Assembly: GCF_019649055.1 (NCBI RefSeq)
Contig: NW_026570250.1
Coordinates: 868,001-932,000 of the forward strand
Origin: Paramacrobiotus metropolitanus
Taxonomy: Eukaryota > Tardigrada > Eutardigrada > Parachela > Macrobiotidae
Length of the DNA stretch: 64,000 nt
Direction: 5' to 3'
The notes under the pieces were generated by a model. That model worked only from the letters and a program-made list of their open reading frames with translations. It did no database searches and had not been told where the DNA came from. Position numbers and translations under genes: made by a program. Positions within the stretch are counted from its first letter, which is position 1. Each line of letters begins with the position of its first letter. Below, one piece after another: positions 37,401-48,100 of this stretch.

Positions 37401-38254
37401 GGAGCTAATTGAGTTACAGCTCGAGCTGGAGCAATTGCGCAGTTATAAAATCGAAAATGAACGCTACACTTCCACCCATAACCGCATCGCACCGGAACGC
37501 GTACGTGAACTGGAAAGCGAGTTACAACGAGTTAAACAGGTACAGATTTTATGGTGTTATGCTCTGCTAGTTTACAATTAGCATACTAATGGTCAAACTA
37601 TAACCATGCTTGCAGAGAAAATAATCGGTAGCGATACTAGCTAGATCTGTTGTGGATTATGATTGTAAACCGGCATGGCTGGCACTGTCTTTTCACTTTG
37701 CTTTGTTTTTAAGAATGGTTTATTGCTTTTGAATATTTTGTGTATTTTATTGATTTTTGTATTTTTTGGTTTTGGGTATTTTTTATTGTGTATTTATGTA
37801 TTTTGTTTTTGCTTACGAATAAATGCGTACAACGTGCTTACGAATGAATGCATTTGGATGCATTTTACTCTGATTTTAGGAAAACGTTAAACTGGAAGAG
37901 TCGAATCAGGAGCTCAACACCCACCTTCTGCATAATCAAGTTGAGCAAGGACGCGCACTGCTCAGAACTGACATGGGCAGTTTGTTTTCCGAATTTTCTG
38001 ACACGACACGAGACGAAGTAAGTGATATAATAATTATTTGGAAACTTAGCCTTCGTGAGTGTGTACTTATTTGCGATTATGACTGGCCATTATAGTGAAT
38101 GTATATTTGACATTCGGGTGTTTTCTCAATTGCATAGGCCGTTGAAGCACTCAAGGAGTACAATCGTCAACTGAAAGAATATGTTGACCGGATTCTGGCC
38201 GGTGTACTCGAGAGAGCACCGGAACTGTTGGAAATCAGATGGCCAACTAAATAA
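34440..38254 (+). CDS. Class II Rab11 family-interacting protein (FIP3/4, Nuf-like)
   Basis: Effector that links Rab11 recycling endosomes to motors and Arf6; in flies (Nuf) and humans (FIP3/4) it serves cytokinesis and furrow membrane delivery. Eleven exons give 434 residues: 34440-34588, 35126-35221, 35350-35427, 36235-36462, 36627-36717, 36811-36860, 36929-37010, 37117-37254, 37402-37539, 37880-38017 and 38138-38254. The N-terminal 130 residues are polar and low-complexity (Ser/Thr, acidic, then RRSFRRPSPA). From about residue 150 to the end is coiled coil. The C-terminus EALKEYNRQLKEYVDRILAG with VLERAPELLEI is the Rab11-binding domain pattern. No EF-hands are seen, as in Drosophila Nuf. 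Three successive exons are each exactly 138 nt. The next gene is convergent, 1.07 kb downstream. Confidence 0.9.
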
Positions 38255-39326
38255 TTTGACTCTGCTGCCTGTGTGATAGACCAGTGTTAAGCCTGGACGC
38301 CTGTTTCGTACGGACCACTGTGATGTTATTCGGCGCGCCGGGCGCGCTTCTACCCGTTTTATCACTTTTATTTTATTAGGGATTGGAGGTGCTGTGGGGC
38401 AACCAAGGATCTCAGCTCACGCTACAGAATGGGAATATTTAGAAAAAGTTTTGCGGTGTTCCTGTTATTTGATTGACTTTTCCCATCATTGACCCGGAAA
38501 TCTTTCTCCGCGCGTATTACTGCACTTTTCTGCCGCCTTTGTCAGAGGACCTTGTATTATCGTTCACGCTCTTGTTATCCGTCGAATGGATGAATTTTTA
38601 TCATCTGGCTCAAATTGGGCACAGTTTGAGTGCTGCTAACAAAGGCATTGCGGAATGCACCAGTCTTTTCTTCCATTGTGATTTCCAAGCACCCGAATTT
38701 TAACTTAATTTTAACTTTTAGACAATATGGGGTTGTTAGACTTTATGTATACTTCGTTAGAAATGTTTGGTTCGTATCCAAATACCCCAGTTTAGTTCTT
38801 CTTTAGTGTTACTTTTTATCTCTTTTTATGGGTTGCGGCTCTTTTCTGACACATGATTTTTCGATGTTAAGTTTTGCTTACTTGTTCTTGGTTTGCTAAC
38901 TACAGAGTATTGTAGCTAGCGATTTTATGCCCTGACACTAATTTCTGTGGATTTTGTAATTACTGGACTTTGATATATGCGCTTATTTTGGCAAAACATT
39001 AAAAGTGTATCAAAGAAAATTAAAGAAAGCAAATGATCAATCATGAATCCAGCACAATCTGCGAATGCGATGCACACTTTGTTATCCGTTTAGTTTCGTC
39101 AGCTTTTAATGCATACAATTCTGAAACCAGTTACTGCTACAGTTTGAAAAAAGCCGAAACCAAATATGCTGTATATTGTGGTGGTATGTTACTGATCAAT
39201 TCAATGGCTTAATCATCAGTGTATGTAACACAAAACTTTCGAAACACCACACAATCAACAAATCCATTAAATGACCCGCAACACACGATCACACTCCCTT
39301 ATGCTAGGAAAGAGCGATCCCAAACG
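38255..39326. other. Convergent 3' region
   Basis: Space between the ends of the Rab11-FIP gene (+) and the Gdown1-like gene (-). No gene seen. It probably holds both 3' UTRs. Confidence 0.5.
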
Positions 39327-41267
39327 TTATTCCTCCTCTTCTTCATCTGTTAGAATATCATCACTTTCGTTATCCATTTCCTCTTGCTCGTCATCGCTTA
39401 ATTTATCATCCTCTTGATCACGATACCTGGAAACCAAAGGACAGATTTAAAACTCGGCCGTAACAACTCATCGCGTAAATAAAAAGTTAACCAGATCTAA
39501 AAATCTATCGAAACCACAGAACTAGACGGATGTTTCGGTACTCATAGTCTACGACAAAACCATAACCAAAATTCCAAAACCGCCGGTAAAAATATATAAA
39601 GTGGTATACATACTGAAGGAACTGCACCGCCCGAGACTGCATTAAACGCTCGGATTCCGCACCATGACGTAAATGGGGATTCGCGGCTTGCACGCGAGCA
39701 AGAAGTTCCTGAAACGGAAAAATAGTAAGCGCGCGCAATTACAACTACTGATCCCGAAGGGTAAATGATTTTACTGTAGACTGATTCCTTTCAAATTTTT
39801 TCAACGTATTCGTACGTAACAAATCAAATTTCGATGAAATTAAAAAATCTGCACCTGTTGCGCTTTACGGTCTCTTTCAACCAAAACCATAACTTCTTCC
39901 ATGGAAAGAAGGGCAATTTTCGACTTGGCGGCCGTGCTTGGAGTTTTTGGCTGTCCTTCCCCAACGGTGCTTCCTTTGAGATTCTTCGGGGTACTCCTAA
40001 ACGATCTGAAAATAAATACATTCATGAAACACGTATACAAATACTGATGTAGAAAAAACACCAAGGGATAGTAGTCTGCAGAAAATTATTATTGTCATTA
40101 TTACACGGTATAATAAGGCCATCATTAATTTAATTTTAAATGTGGTGTCAATTATTGACACCACATATAACGAGCCGTGACCATAAGTTTAATTTTTTTG
40201 TAATCATGGATTTTTGCTGAGCTTACGCAGGTTTAGCGCGGCTTGTAACGATATCGCGACTGTCATCCTTCTGCGCATTATCCGCTGGATTTTTTACTAC
40301 TGTGATGTCAGATCCATCGTCACATGGCACCAGCGAAACCTTTGGACGGGCCAAACTATTTCCATGGATGGAAGACGATGCGTGCGGAATGGGTAAGGAT
40401 TTCGGCGCTTGATTGTTCTCTATGCAGATAAAATATCTCCTAATTCTCCTTATTTAATAAATTCGGGAACAAAGGCATGAAAAACAATTCACAATACACA
40501 ATCTCTGTACCCCTGGCATGATCCTCCGTTACAGACTGCGAAAAATCCGGATGAAGACGGGAAAACGCTTCCGTCACACTGTCCACATCGTTCAGATCGT
40601 TTTCACCTGGCACCAGGGATTTCTCTTTTGGCGATGCGAGAACTCGAAAATGGGCAGCGGTCTGCCGAAGAGACTTGGCAGATAGAGTTTCCATACCGCC
40701 GCTGGCATCTAAAAAGTATGGAGGATAAATCACCACTGGTAACCGTAAATATAATTATAATGCAACTAACAGCGACTGTGTGCATTGCAGTTTTTAGTGT
40801 ATAAATCCGTACATGCAGATTTAGTTAAGTATTATTCACTATTCACGTTAAAATTTGAAAGCGTAATTTTTTCAACCACTGAGAAGTGGCACTCAAAAAC
40901 GTTTAGCAACTATCTAAGCACGAGTGTAAACTAGAACTCCTCACCCATTCGCGAAGAATCCAGCAGGGATTTCGAAGATTTAGCTTTAGCAGATGAATTT
41001 TCCATCCGATGCTTATTAAGAAGAGATTCAATGGCTGCAACATTCTTGCGCAGCTGAAATCCATCGTCCGGTAGACCTTCAAGAATGCGTCTAACAAAAG
41101 ACAAAAGCCTGACGATGATCAGGATTTAGATTAATGGTGTTCTGGGAAAATTATAACCGAGGAATGCAGCTGTACCGATCAGCAAGAAGCTTCTTCGTTC
41201 CAGCCAAAGTATGCTCCAGCTTAGCAACAGACATTTTGTCGAAAGGAGTTTTTTGGTTTGTGGCCAT
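39327..41267 (-). CDS. POLR2M: Gdown1 / POLR2M (GRINL1A)-like RNA polymerase II subunit
   Basis: Gdown1 binds RNA polymerase II in the Pol II(G) form, blocks TFIIF and makes transcription depend on Mediator. Seven minus-strand exons (41267-41176, 41090-40945, 40708-40511, 40419-40227, 40005-39855, 39708-39614, 39426-39327) join into 324 residues; human is 368. Three regions match the family by eye. The first is the N-terminal helix with SVAKLEHTLAGTKKLLADRR followed by ILEGLPDDGFQLRKN (human has LPDKGKK here). The second is ALLSMEEVMVLVERDRKAQQ near residue 230, matching human LLSIEESLALQKQQKQ. The third is a C-terminal QYRDQEDD leading into a long acidic tail, like human RYREVRDEDDD. The middle is Ser/Pro-rich and probably disordered. 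The promoter side carries two MITEs, the nearer only about 110 bp from the ATG. Confidence 0.8.
40140..40166. repeat. 27-base palindrome
   Basis: ATGTGGTGTCAAT, one T, then ATTGACACCACAT. It lies in the intron between the fourth and fifth coding exons of the Gdown1-like gene. Confidence 0.9.
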
Positions 41268-41378
41268 TTATCCCCTAAATCTGATAAAGCCTATGAGATC
41301 AACAGCCTAGGAGGATATAAAAAACGGTTTATGAAAATGTGACAACAAAATCTGGAAAAGTCAAGAATTAAGCATGAG

Positions 41379-41501
41379 GTATACTCCAACTGAAACTGAT
41401 GGGAACGCCCCTACTGGAGCAACTGGAGGCCCGAACTGACGAATTGAACCTGTTCATTTCATCAGTTTGACTGGAGCTCCGCCCCTCCAGTTGGAGTATA
41501 C
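41379..41501. mobile_element. Short MITE, terminal inverted repeats GTATACTCCAACTG
   Basis: GTATACTCCAACTG at 41379-41392 is mirrored by CAGTTGGAGTATAC at 41488-41501. Element length is about 120 bp. A TA at each end would fit a Tc1/mariner-type target, but the TA may be part of the repeat. The interior contains further partial complements (CAACTGGAGGC, GGAGCTCC). It lies about 110 bp upstream of the Gdown1-like start codon. Confidence 0.65.
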
Positions 41502-41518
41502 ACTATGCTTTAGAGGCT

Positions 41519-42065
41519 AAACAGACTAGAGCCCTGCGCGAGCGCCGAGCCTCGGCTCGGCTCGTGAGCGCTCGCGGCTCGCGAGCCGAATGAGCGAGCT
41601 TTTACCGCTGCTAGCGCGAGCCGAGTCGAGCCGAGCGGTCGTTTATCGATGGGCGAGCGAGCCGAGCGAGCGGCAGTCAGAGGTCACGAGCGAGCTGAGC
41701 ACTGCTTTCTGTCCCGTACTATTTTTTATAGAATTTCTAGCGATTTTTTCCAAAAATGGGCGTTGGCTTCGCGCTTCGCGCGAAATAAACTGGTTTAAAT
41801 GCATGCAGCGGTGCTGCCATAAAAATGCCAAAGTACATTTTTACAATTAATCCGCATATAACTCTTGCTCGCGAGCGGTCTGAGCAGAAAAATTTGAAAT
41901 TGTCTACGAGCCGAGCGATCCGAGCAATAAGAAATCTGGACACGAGCCGAGCGAGCGAGCAGACGATTCAGCACGCGCGAGCTGAGAAAAATTTTACAAT
42001 AGTTAAAATGACACGAGCGAGCGTGAGCCAAACATTTGACGCTCGCGCAGGGCTCTAAAACAGAC
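41519..42065. mobile_element. hAT-like non-autonomous element with 8-bp target duplication
   Basis: The 18-bp repeat TAGAGCCCTGCGCGAGCG at 41527-41544 recurs as its reverse complement at 42040-42057. The element is flanked by the direct repeat AAACAGAC at 41519-41526 and 42058-42065. Eight-bp duplications and short repeats are typical of hAT transposons. The 531-bp interior is filled at both ends with GAGC/GCTC words (subterminal motifs, a known hAT trait) and has no transposase, so it is a MITE needing an enzyme from elsewhere. Confidence 0.85.
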
Positions 42066-42644
42066 TCTAAACTGATGCTGTAAACCATCCAGAACTGAAA
42101 ACTACAAAACCGCATCTGAGGGATTTTGATGACGTCATAATAGTCGACCGGCTATGGAGCTGTTTTTCTGCGTATACACGTTAGAACTCATGACATTGAT
42201 TTTAATTTCCACTTTTGTACTCTTTCGCATATCGCGATGGATTTATAATAGAAGGTTGTGGACTTGCCTGCCATGAGTCAATTACAACCATTTCCGGTAA
42301 GTACTTGATAGCTTACATACAATATTGCATACGAGTAGTGTAAAATCAAGAATTTCGAGAATCGAGATACATAAAAACATTTCGCTTTCACCGCATTGTC
42401 AAATCTGTTACGTACTTATTTATCTTCGCCACAATACAGCGCATTCTGACTGATATCACAGCTTCAAGCGACAGAGTTACCGAGCTACTCGTAAAAGCAC
42501 AAACAATTATTTGTTCACACTCAGCCTTGTTACAAACAGTCGAAGAGGACAGAACTTAATCGTAACAATGTCACTGCTCTTCCAAAGAAGCCAAAAGCAG
42601 TTACACTTCATATACATATAGTCTACGGGCAAACACGACAATTT

Positions 42645-44419
42645 TCAGTTATTATCTCCAAACTGTGCAACAACCCATGCCAATCCCCATTTCAGGTTCG
42701 TTAACATCCACTTCAATGCCTTCGTCCACTGTTCCACCGAATTGAACTGGGCGCGAATGGAATAACTGGCGCCAGTGTGCACATCACGAATCCTCCCGTG
42801 CACGGGATCGATATCATAAGGCAAACAAAACTGCGAGCCACTCTTCTCCACTTGTATCTTAAATTGATGCAGACACTCCAGAAATGCTGCCATAGCATGG
42901 TCAAACTTGGAGTCCCAGAAGAACTTGAATCCACCATCCCCGTACAGCGGCAGTTTCTTATTCTGCTCTTCCAGACACTCAATGTATGAATGGCTTCCAA
43001 ACGGTACAAGTTTGTATTTCGTGAAGGCGAAACTCATCTTCTTGGCCAGACAGTGCAACAGTAAAACGGTTTGGCCCCAAGCGGCATTGATTTCCGGCCA
43101 TTCTACCGGTGAGCCGGGAAGTCGACCGAGGCGGAAACCGTTGATTGTGCCGAACTGGTCTTGATGCCAGATATGAAAAGCAATGTTGAATACGTTGGTC
43201 TTTTTCAGCTTGTCCAGCAGCATTTCTGCTACCCTCATTTGATAGTTCACACTTTCCTACAACCGAGATTTACATTAAAATTCAAATACCTCGCACACGG
43301 GATCAGCTTCGATTAAAACGGATAAGAAATAATAGGAGTAGTAAGCGAAAATTTGTTGTACAATACACAATATGAATACACAATAGTGCAATACACAATA
43401 TGAATTTCAAGCAACTCCGAAACCAACTGTTCGCATGCAATCGGATACAGCACCTGTAATTTTGTGTACCCACAATTGTTAGACATTTCGCTACTTTAAC
43501 TCATCTACCTCGACTGCATTTCGAAAAACGGAAAAGAATCAGCGAGCAAATGCAGCTGCTGCTAAATTAATTTTCAAGTCTACGCAATACATTCAATTAC
43601 ATCAAAAACTAATACGTAATGATACGACAAACGCAGTACCTGTTCTTCTTCTAGCTCATCGAGTTCTCGCTCGTAAGCTGCCCGCTCTCGATAATAATCT
43701 TGTTCCGCTGATTGTATCTTACTCCGCTCCTTTTTCATATCATCCAGCTTGTGCAACAACTCCTTCTTCTCCTCTTCCGACACTATGAGCTGTTCTTTCA
43801 ACATTTTCTCCTCGTCCATTAATTCGCTCAACTGCTGCTCCAAAGCAGCAACATCCCCTTCTTTCGGTCCACTCTCCCCGTCTACCAATCCTTTCTTAAA
43901 CTGTTTGAGAAAATACTCGTATTCCACGCACTCCTTTTCCACAGCCTGAATCTCCAGTTCCAGCTCCTCCATTATACTGTCGGTGCACGAACTGCAAATG
44001 GGATGGTCGACGGTGGACACTGACGAGAGCAACTCCATTAACTGCAATTTATTGCTTTTCTCTTGTGAACTCTCCGCGGAAAACACCAATTTTTTATAAC
44101 CTAGTGGCAAGGCATCTTGGTCTTTCTCTGGATTCTCCATGGAAGCTAGCTGCAGACGTTTTTGAAGATCCAGTGTTCCGCTTGGCTCATCAAACACAGG
44201 TGCATCTTTCGGCTGGAAGGAGGGTGCGCGCGACCGAGCTGGATCCGCGGATAGTTCCGCAAGGATCGCCTCTTCTAGTTGATAGAAATTAGCATCCACA
44301 TCCAGCATCTGATGGCAGCGCTGGCAGCAAACGATGCGATATTTCATATCCGCAGAACTGTTGGCTGTGTTTGTGGTATTGGGATCCGGATCGCTGGCCT
44401 CACTAGTCTTACTAGCCAT
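42645..44419 (-). CDS. BECN1: Beclin-1 (Atg6)
   Basis: Scaffold of the class III PI3-kinase (Vps34-Vps15) complex that starts autophagosome formation and endosomal sorting. Two minus-strand exons (44419-43640 and 43256-42645) give 463 residues; human has 450. The N-terminus has the paired CxxC motifs CQRC (32-35) and CSSC (142-145). Between them, [13 protein letters not shown] (about 81-93) sits where the BH3 motif is found and keeps the L...RL pattern, but lacks the usual G-D pair, so Bcl-2 binding is uncertain. Residues about 150-265 are coiled coil. The evolutionarily conserved domain starts near 275 and includes [34 protein letters not shown] and a Trp-rich end ([17 protein letters not shown]). 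The start ATG at 44419 is chosen; an upstream GTG is in frame. It shares a 735-bp divergent spacer with the ASK gene. Confidence 0.97.
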
Positions 44420-45154
44420 ATTCACTGGTCCGCACTGTGGCTGTCAAGATGAATTAATGAAGAGAAGAGCGATGTTTTTCTCCAAAAATTTAAACAAAAT
44501 GCAATAGTTTCTAATCGCTAAGATAAGAACGGTACGTATAAGTTAAATAGCATAAATTTAATTATTAATTATTAAAAACTGACTTTTGAATAAGACCCAA
44601 AACATTCGAACAGTCGTACGACCACCATTCTACAGAGAATTACAATGTTCAGCAGCGATATTGCACCCAAAGCTATACAGAAAATAAAAACAAGATGCCT
44701 AGGCGGTCATTTCCCTGTAGATTTTATTTTGTTTTCCTTTTTTGGTCTCGCGCTCTCGCTGCTCAGATTTCCTTTGACGGGAACTTGCGCACATTCTGGT
44801 TGTGCCTGGTTTCGAAATTTAGGAAACCACGGTGCCACAAAAAATGTTGACGCGTACATAATGGTTGTGGTGTCATGTTGACTTTATAATTGTTATCTTT
44901 TTTAATTTTCTTGTTTTAATCTTCTGAGTTGTTTTGCTGTGATAGGCTTGTGGCTTTTACCTAATGGGTGTATAAAGCGCTGCGCTCAGCTGATTATTAA
45001 TCTCGATCGATAACTCTGAGCGGCGATCTTTTTTTCTTTGTTGTTCAATGTTTCCTTCATTTAGTTTTGTCGTGGATTATTTTACTCGTTTTAAAGTACG
45101 TAAATGTAATGATGCGTTATTGATTGGAGCTTTTGTAGTAAGTTCCTAATCAGG
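44420..45154. promoter_or_regulatory. Divergent spacer between Beclin and ASK genes
   Basis: The 735 bp between the two opposing ATGs must hold both promoters and 5' UTRs. No clear TATA box or known site was identified. A small 78-codon frame at 44645-44881 is probably chance. Confidence 0.5.
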
Positions 45155-48100
45155 ATGAGCGGAGAAAAACCCCCAGCGGAGCGTCGCCTGACGCTGGCTT
45201 GTGTTGTGGACCTCTTGGCACCTGAAGGCCTCAATGCCCGCCAAAAGGCATACGACGATGTGGTGCGAGCGGCCAAGGACTACAAAATTAATACATATCG
45301 GATAGAATTCGACAAGCTGGAGAATTCTAAAGAGACTGCAGTGTTGGATCTGATGTATAGTGCCGATGTTGCCATTGTGGATATGTCGATAAGCAGTCAG
45401 CAGATTGCTCTGTCCGGCCAACTCGGAGCACGGGAGCGCTTCGGGATGCAGGGGAATTTTGTGATTTATAATAGTGAATCTGTCCATGGAGTCTTCAAAT
45501 CCAGCATCGGTAAGGTTTCAGATACGATATTCTGTTGAATGCGTGAACCTGGGCTCCTTGAGTCGTCCAGCTTGTTAAATTTTGCAAAACTTTCACACTA
45601 ATACATATCTATATGATAGCTAGTACATGTTTGAGGCGCATTGATAGTTTTGACACTGTTTGTAAAATGTTAGCGCTGTGCTTGTGGTATATATAACCTT
45701 ATTCTGATACTTGTGCAGTATTTGTTTTACAGTATTTCGTTCGTAATATTATTCTGCAGAGTTGTTAAGTTTGAATAATTTAAAATGTATTGGAGTTGGT
45801 TAGTTAATTTATTGATGCATTGTTGCAGGTGGATCTGGAATGAATAGCATTGGGTATTCGTTGTCGGAAGACGGTGAGCGGTGCGTTGTCACCGATTCAT
45901 GGATGGCCGACTCTGGAATTAATTTATATTCAAAGCTCAAACAGCTGCTCAAGGATGTTCAGGTTACAACATCCACTCATGCGAAGGAAAAATTTCTCGA
46001 TGATCTCCGAAAAGTGCGAGAGATGCCGCATGATCAGCTGAAACCGGAACTGGATAAACTTCGGCAGAAAATGAACTTGGATCCGGTGTTGCTGTCGCCG
46101 GAAATTGTCTTTAATCTGCTTATGTCGTACAGGTATGCGGTTATTGGGATAGTAAACAGGAAAGTGTAGATCTGTAAGAGTTGCTTTATTAGACCTGCCT
46201 AAATTTACGGTCTGCAGAACTTGCAACAAATACCTTCGTTTCACTCGTAGTCGAAGTATAATTCAAGTATTACACTATTTAATACTTACCTTTTAAACAT
46301 CTAATGTACTGGTGTACTCGGTACCGTATACCTATACCGCTAAAGAGCATTTGATGTACCTTGATAGTTCCGATTCATGATTTTCGGTTGTTTTTACTGA
46401 ATTAATCTTTTACATCATTTTTCGTTTTCTGAACAGAGACATTCAGGATCATGATACCATGATCAGTATTATGGATGGCGTGCAGTCCCGACAGGATGAA
46501 CCGAACGCTCAGCAATGCCTGCAGCCGGATTTCATGTACTGGTATTGCTTTGCTCTGAATCGCCGGAATAAGCCTGGCGATCGCGATAAAGCGCTGTTGA
46601 TTATGGAGAGAGACGCCACAGATCTCCAGTACGTTGTTCCGGATGCCCTGTGTTTATGCGGACGAATCTATAAAGACATGTTTGTGGAGAGCGAGTGTAA
46701 AAACAGGGATTATATCGCTAAAGCGATTGAATGGTACAGGAAGGGTTTTGCGGTTAGTGATATACAACTTTTCTCGTGTAATCATTTATTTTGTTGGTTT
46801 CGTTGGCTTTCAGGGTAAACCTAATGAGTTTGCTGGTATCAACCTTGCTACCCTATTGGTGGTTTCTGGAGACAAATTTGACAGTTCCAGTGAATTGCAA
46901 TCAGTTTTGATGCAGTTGAACCATATGATCAGTCGCAAAGGCAGTCTGGAGTTGCTGCAGGAATACTGGACAGTGGCGACGTTTTTCGAGATGCAGGTGC
47001 TATCGGATGATTATCGTAAAGCCTGTCAGGCAGCGGAATGCATGTACCGCTTGAAACCGCAAGGATGGATGATCCGCACTACCATGCAGAATATTAGATT
47101 GATTGAGCAATCGCGCCGGGCAATTGCGAAGGTACATATATATGTGCATCTTTTGTGAATGCCCCGTATAATTTATGGGCGAATTATGATTAGATAATTT
47201 AGATTGTTATATGTACAGTAGCACCTAAGAATATTAATTACGAGACCAAATCAACTGACCCTTCCTACATGACGTTTTCATGGTGAATACTCGTATCTCG
47301 TAATTTGGTTTAATTCAAACTTTTGCAGGGAAATGATTCTGTAGCCAGTTCTCGTAGTAGTTCCATCGCAGTGGAAGATGATGAGGATCTGTACCGGTTT
47401 TGGTTGGAATTCTTCGAGGACAGTTACGTGCCTCGTCCGGATACGGCTCACTTTCCCGTGTTAATTTTAGACGACAATCCTGAACGGCACTACATATCGT
47501 TTTATGTGACTATCAATGTCACCGAAGAAACTGCCGCTGATCGGACCATCAAGTTCTGGCAGTCAGGATGCACGGAAGGGATTGAATACTTACTGAAGCC
47601 GGAGCATGTCAAGAGCGCGGCGCTTAATCGGCAAGACGAGCGTTGTTTGTTTTTATATGTCGCCTATCCGTTCTCCGAGAATCTGCAAGTGTACTTCTCG
47701 TCTGGAAATCAGCGCGATCGGTTCCATGCATTGTGCAAGGAATTTCTCAGTTCCACTGACGATTATGTAGATCTGGATGATGATGGCCCGGCGATGATGT
47801 ACGATTATGAATATGACAAGAATGGGCAGAGAGTATTACTGGGCAGTGGCACATTTGGAAGGGTGTATGCAGCGAAGAACGCTAACACCCAGGTGAAGAT
47901 GGCAGTGAAAGAGATTCGAGTAACGAACGATGCTGCTGTACAGCTACTGCACGATGAAATCAAACTCCACTCGAAACTGCATCATAAGAATATCGTGCAG
48001 TACCATGGATCCGTGTACGAAAATGGCTTCTTTAAGATCTTCATGGAACAAGTACCTGGCGGCAGTTTATCAGATTTACTACGGGGATGGGGTCCACTAA

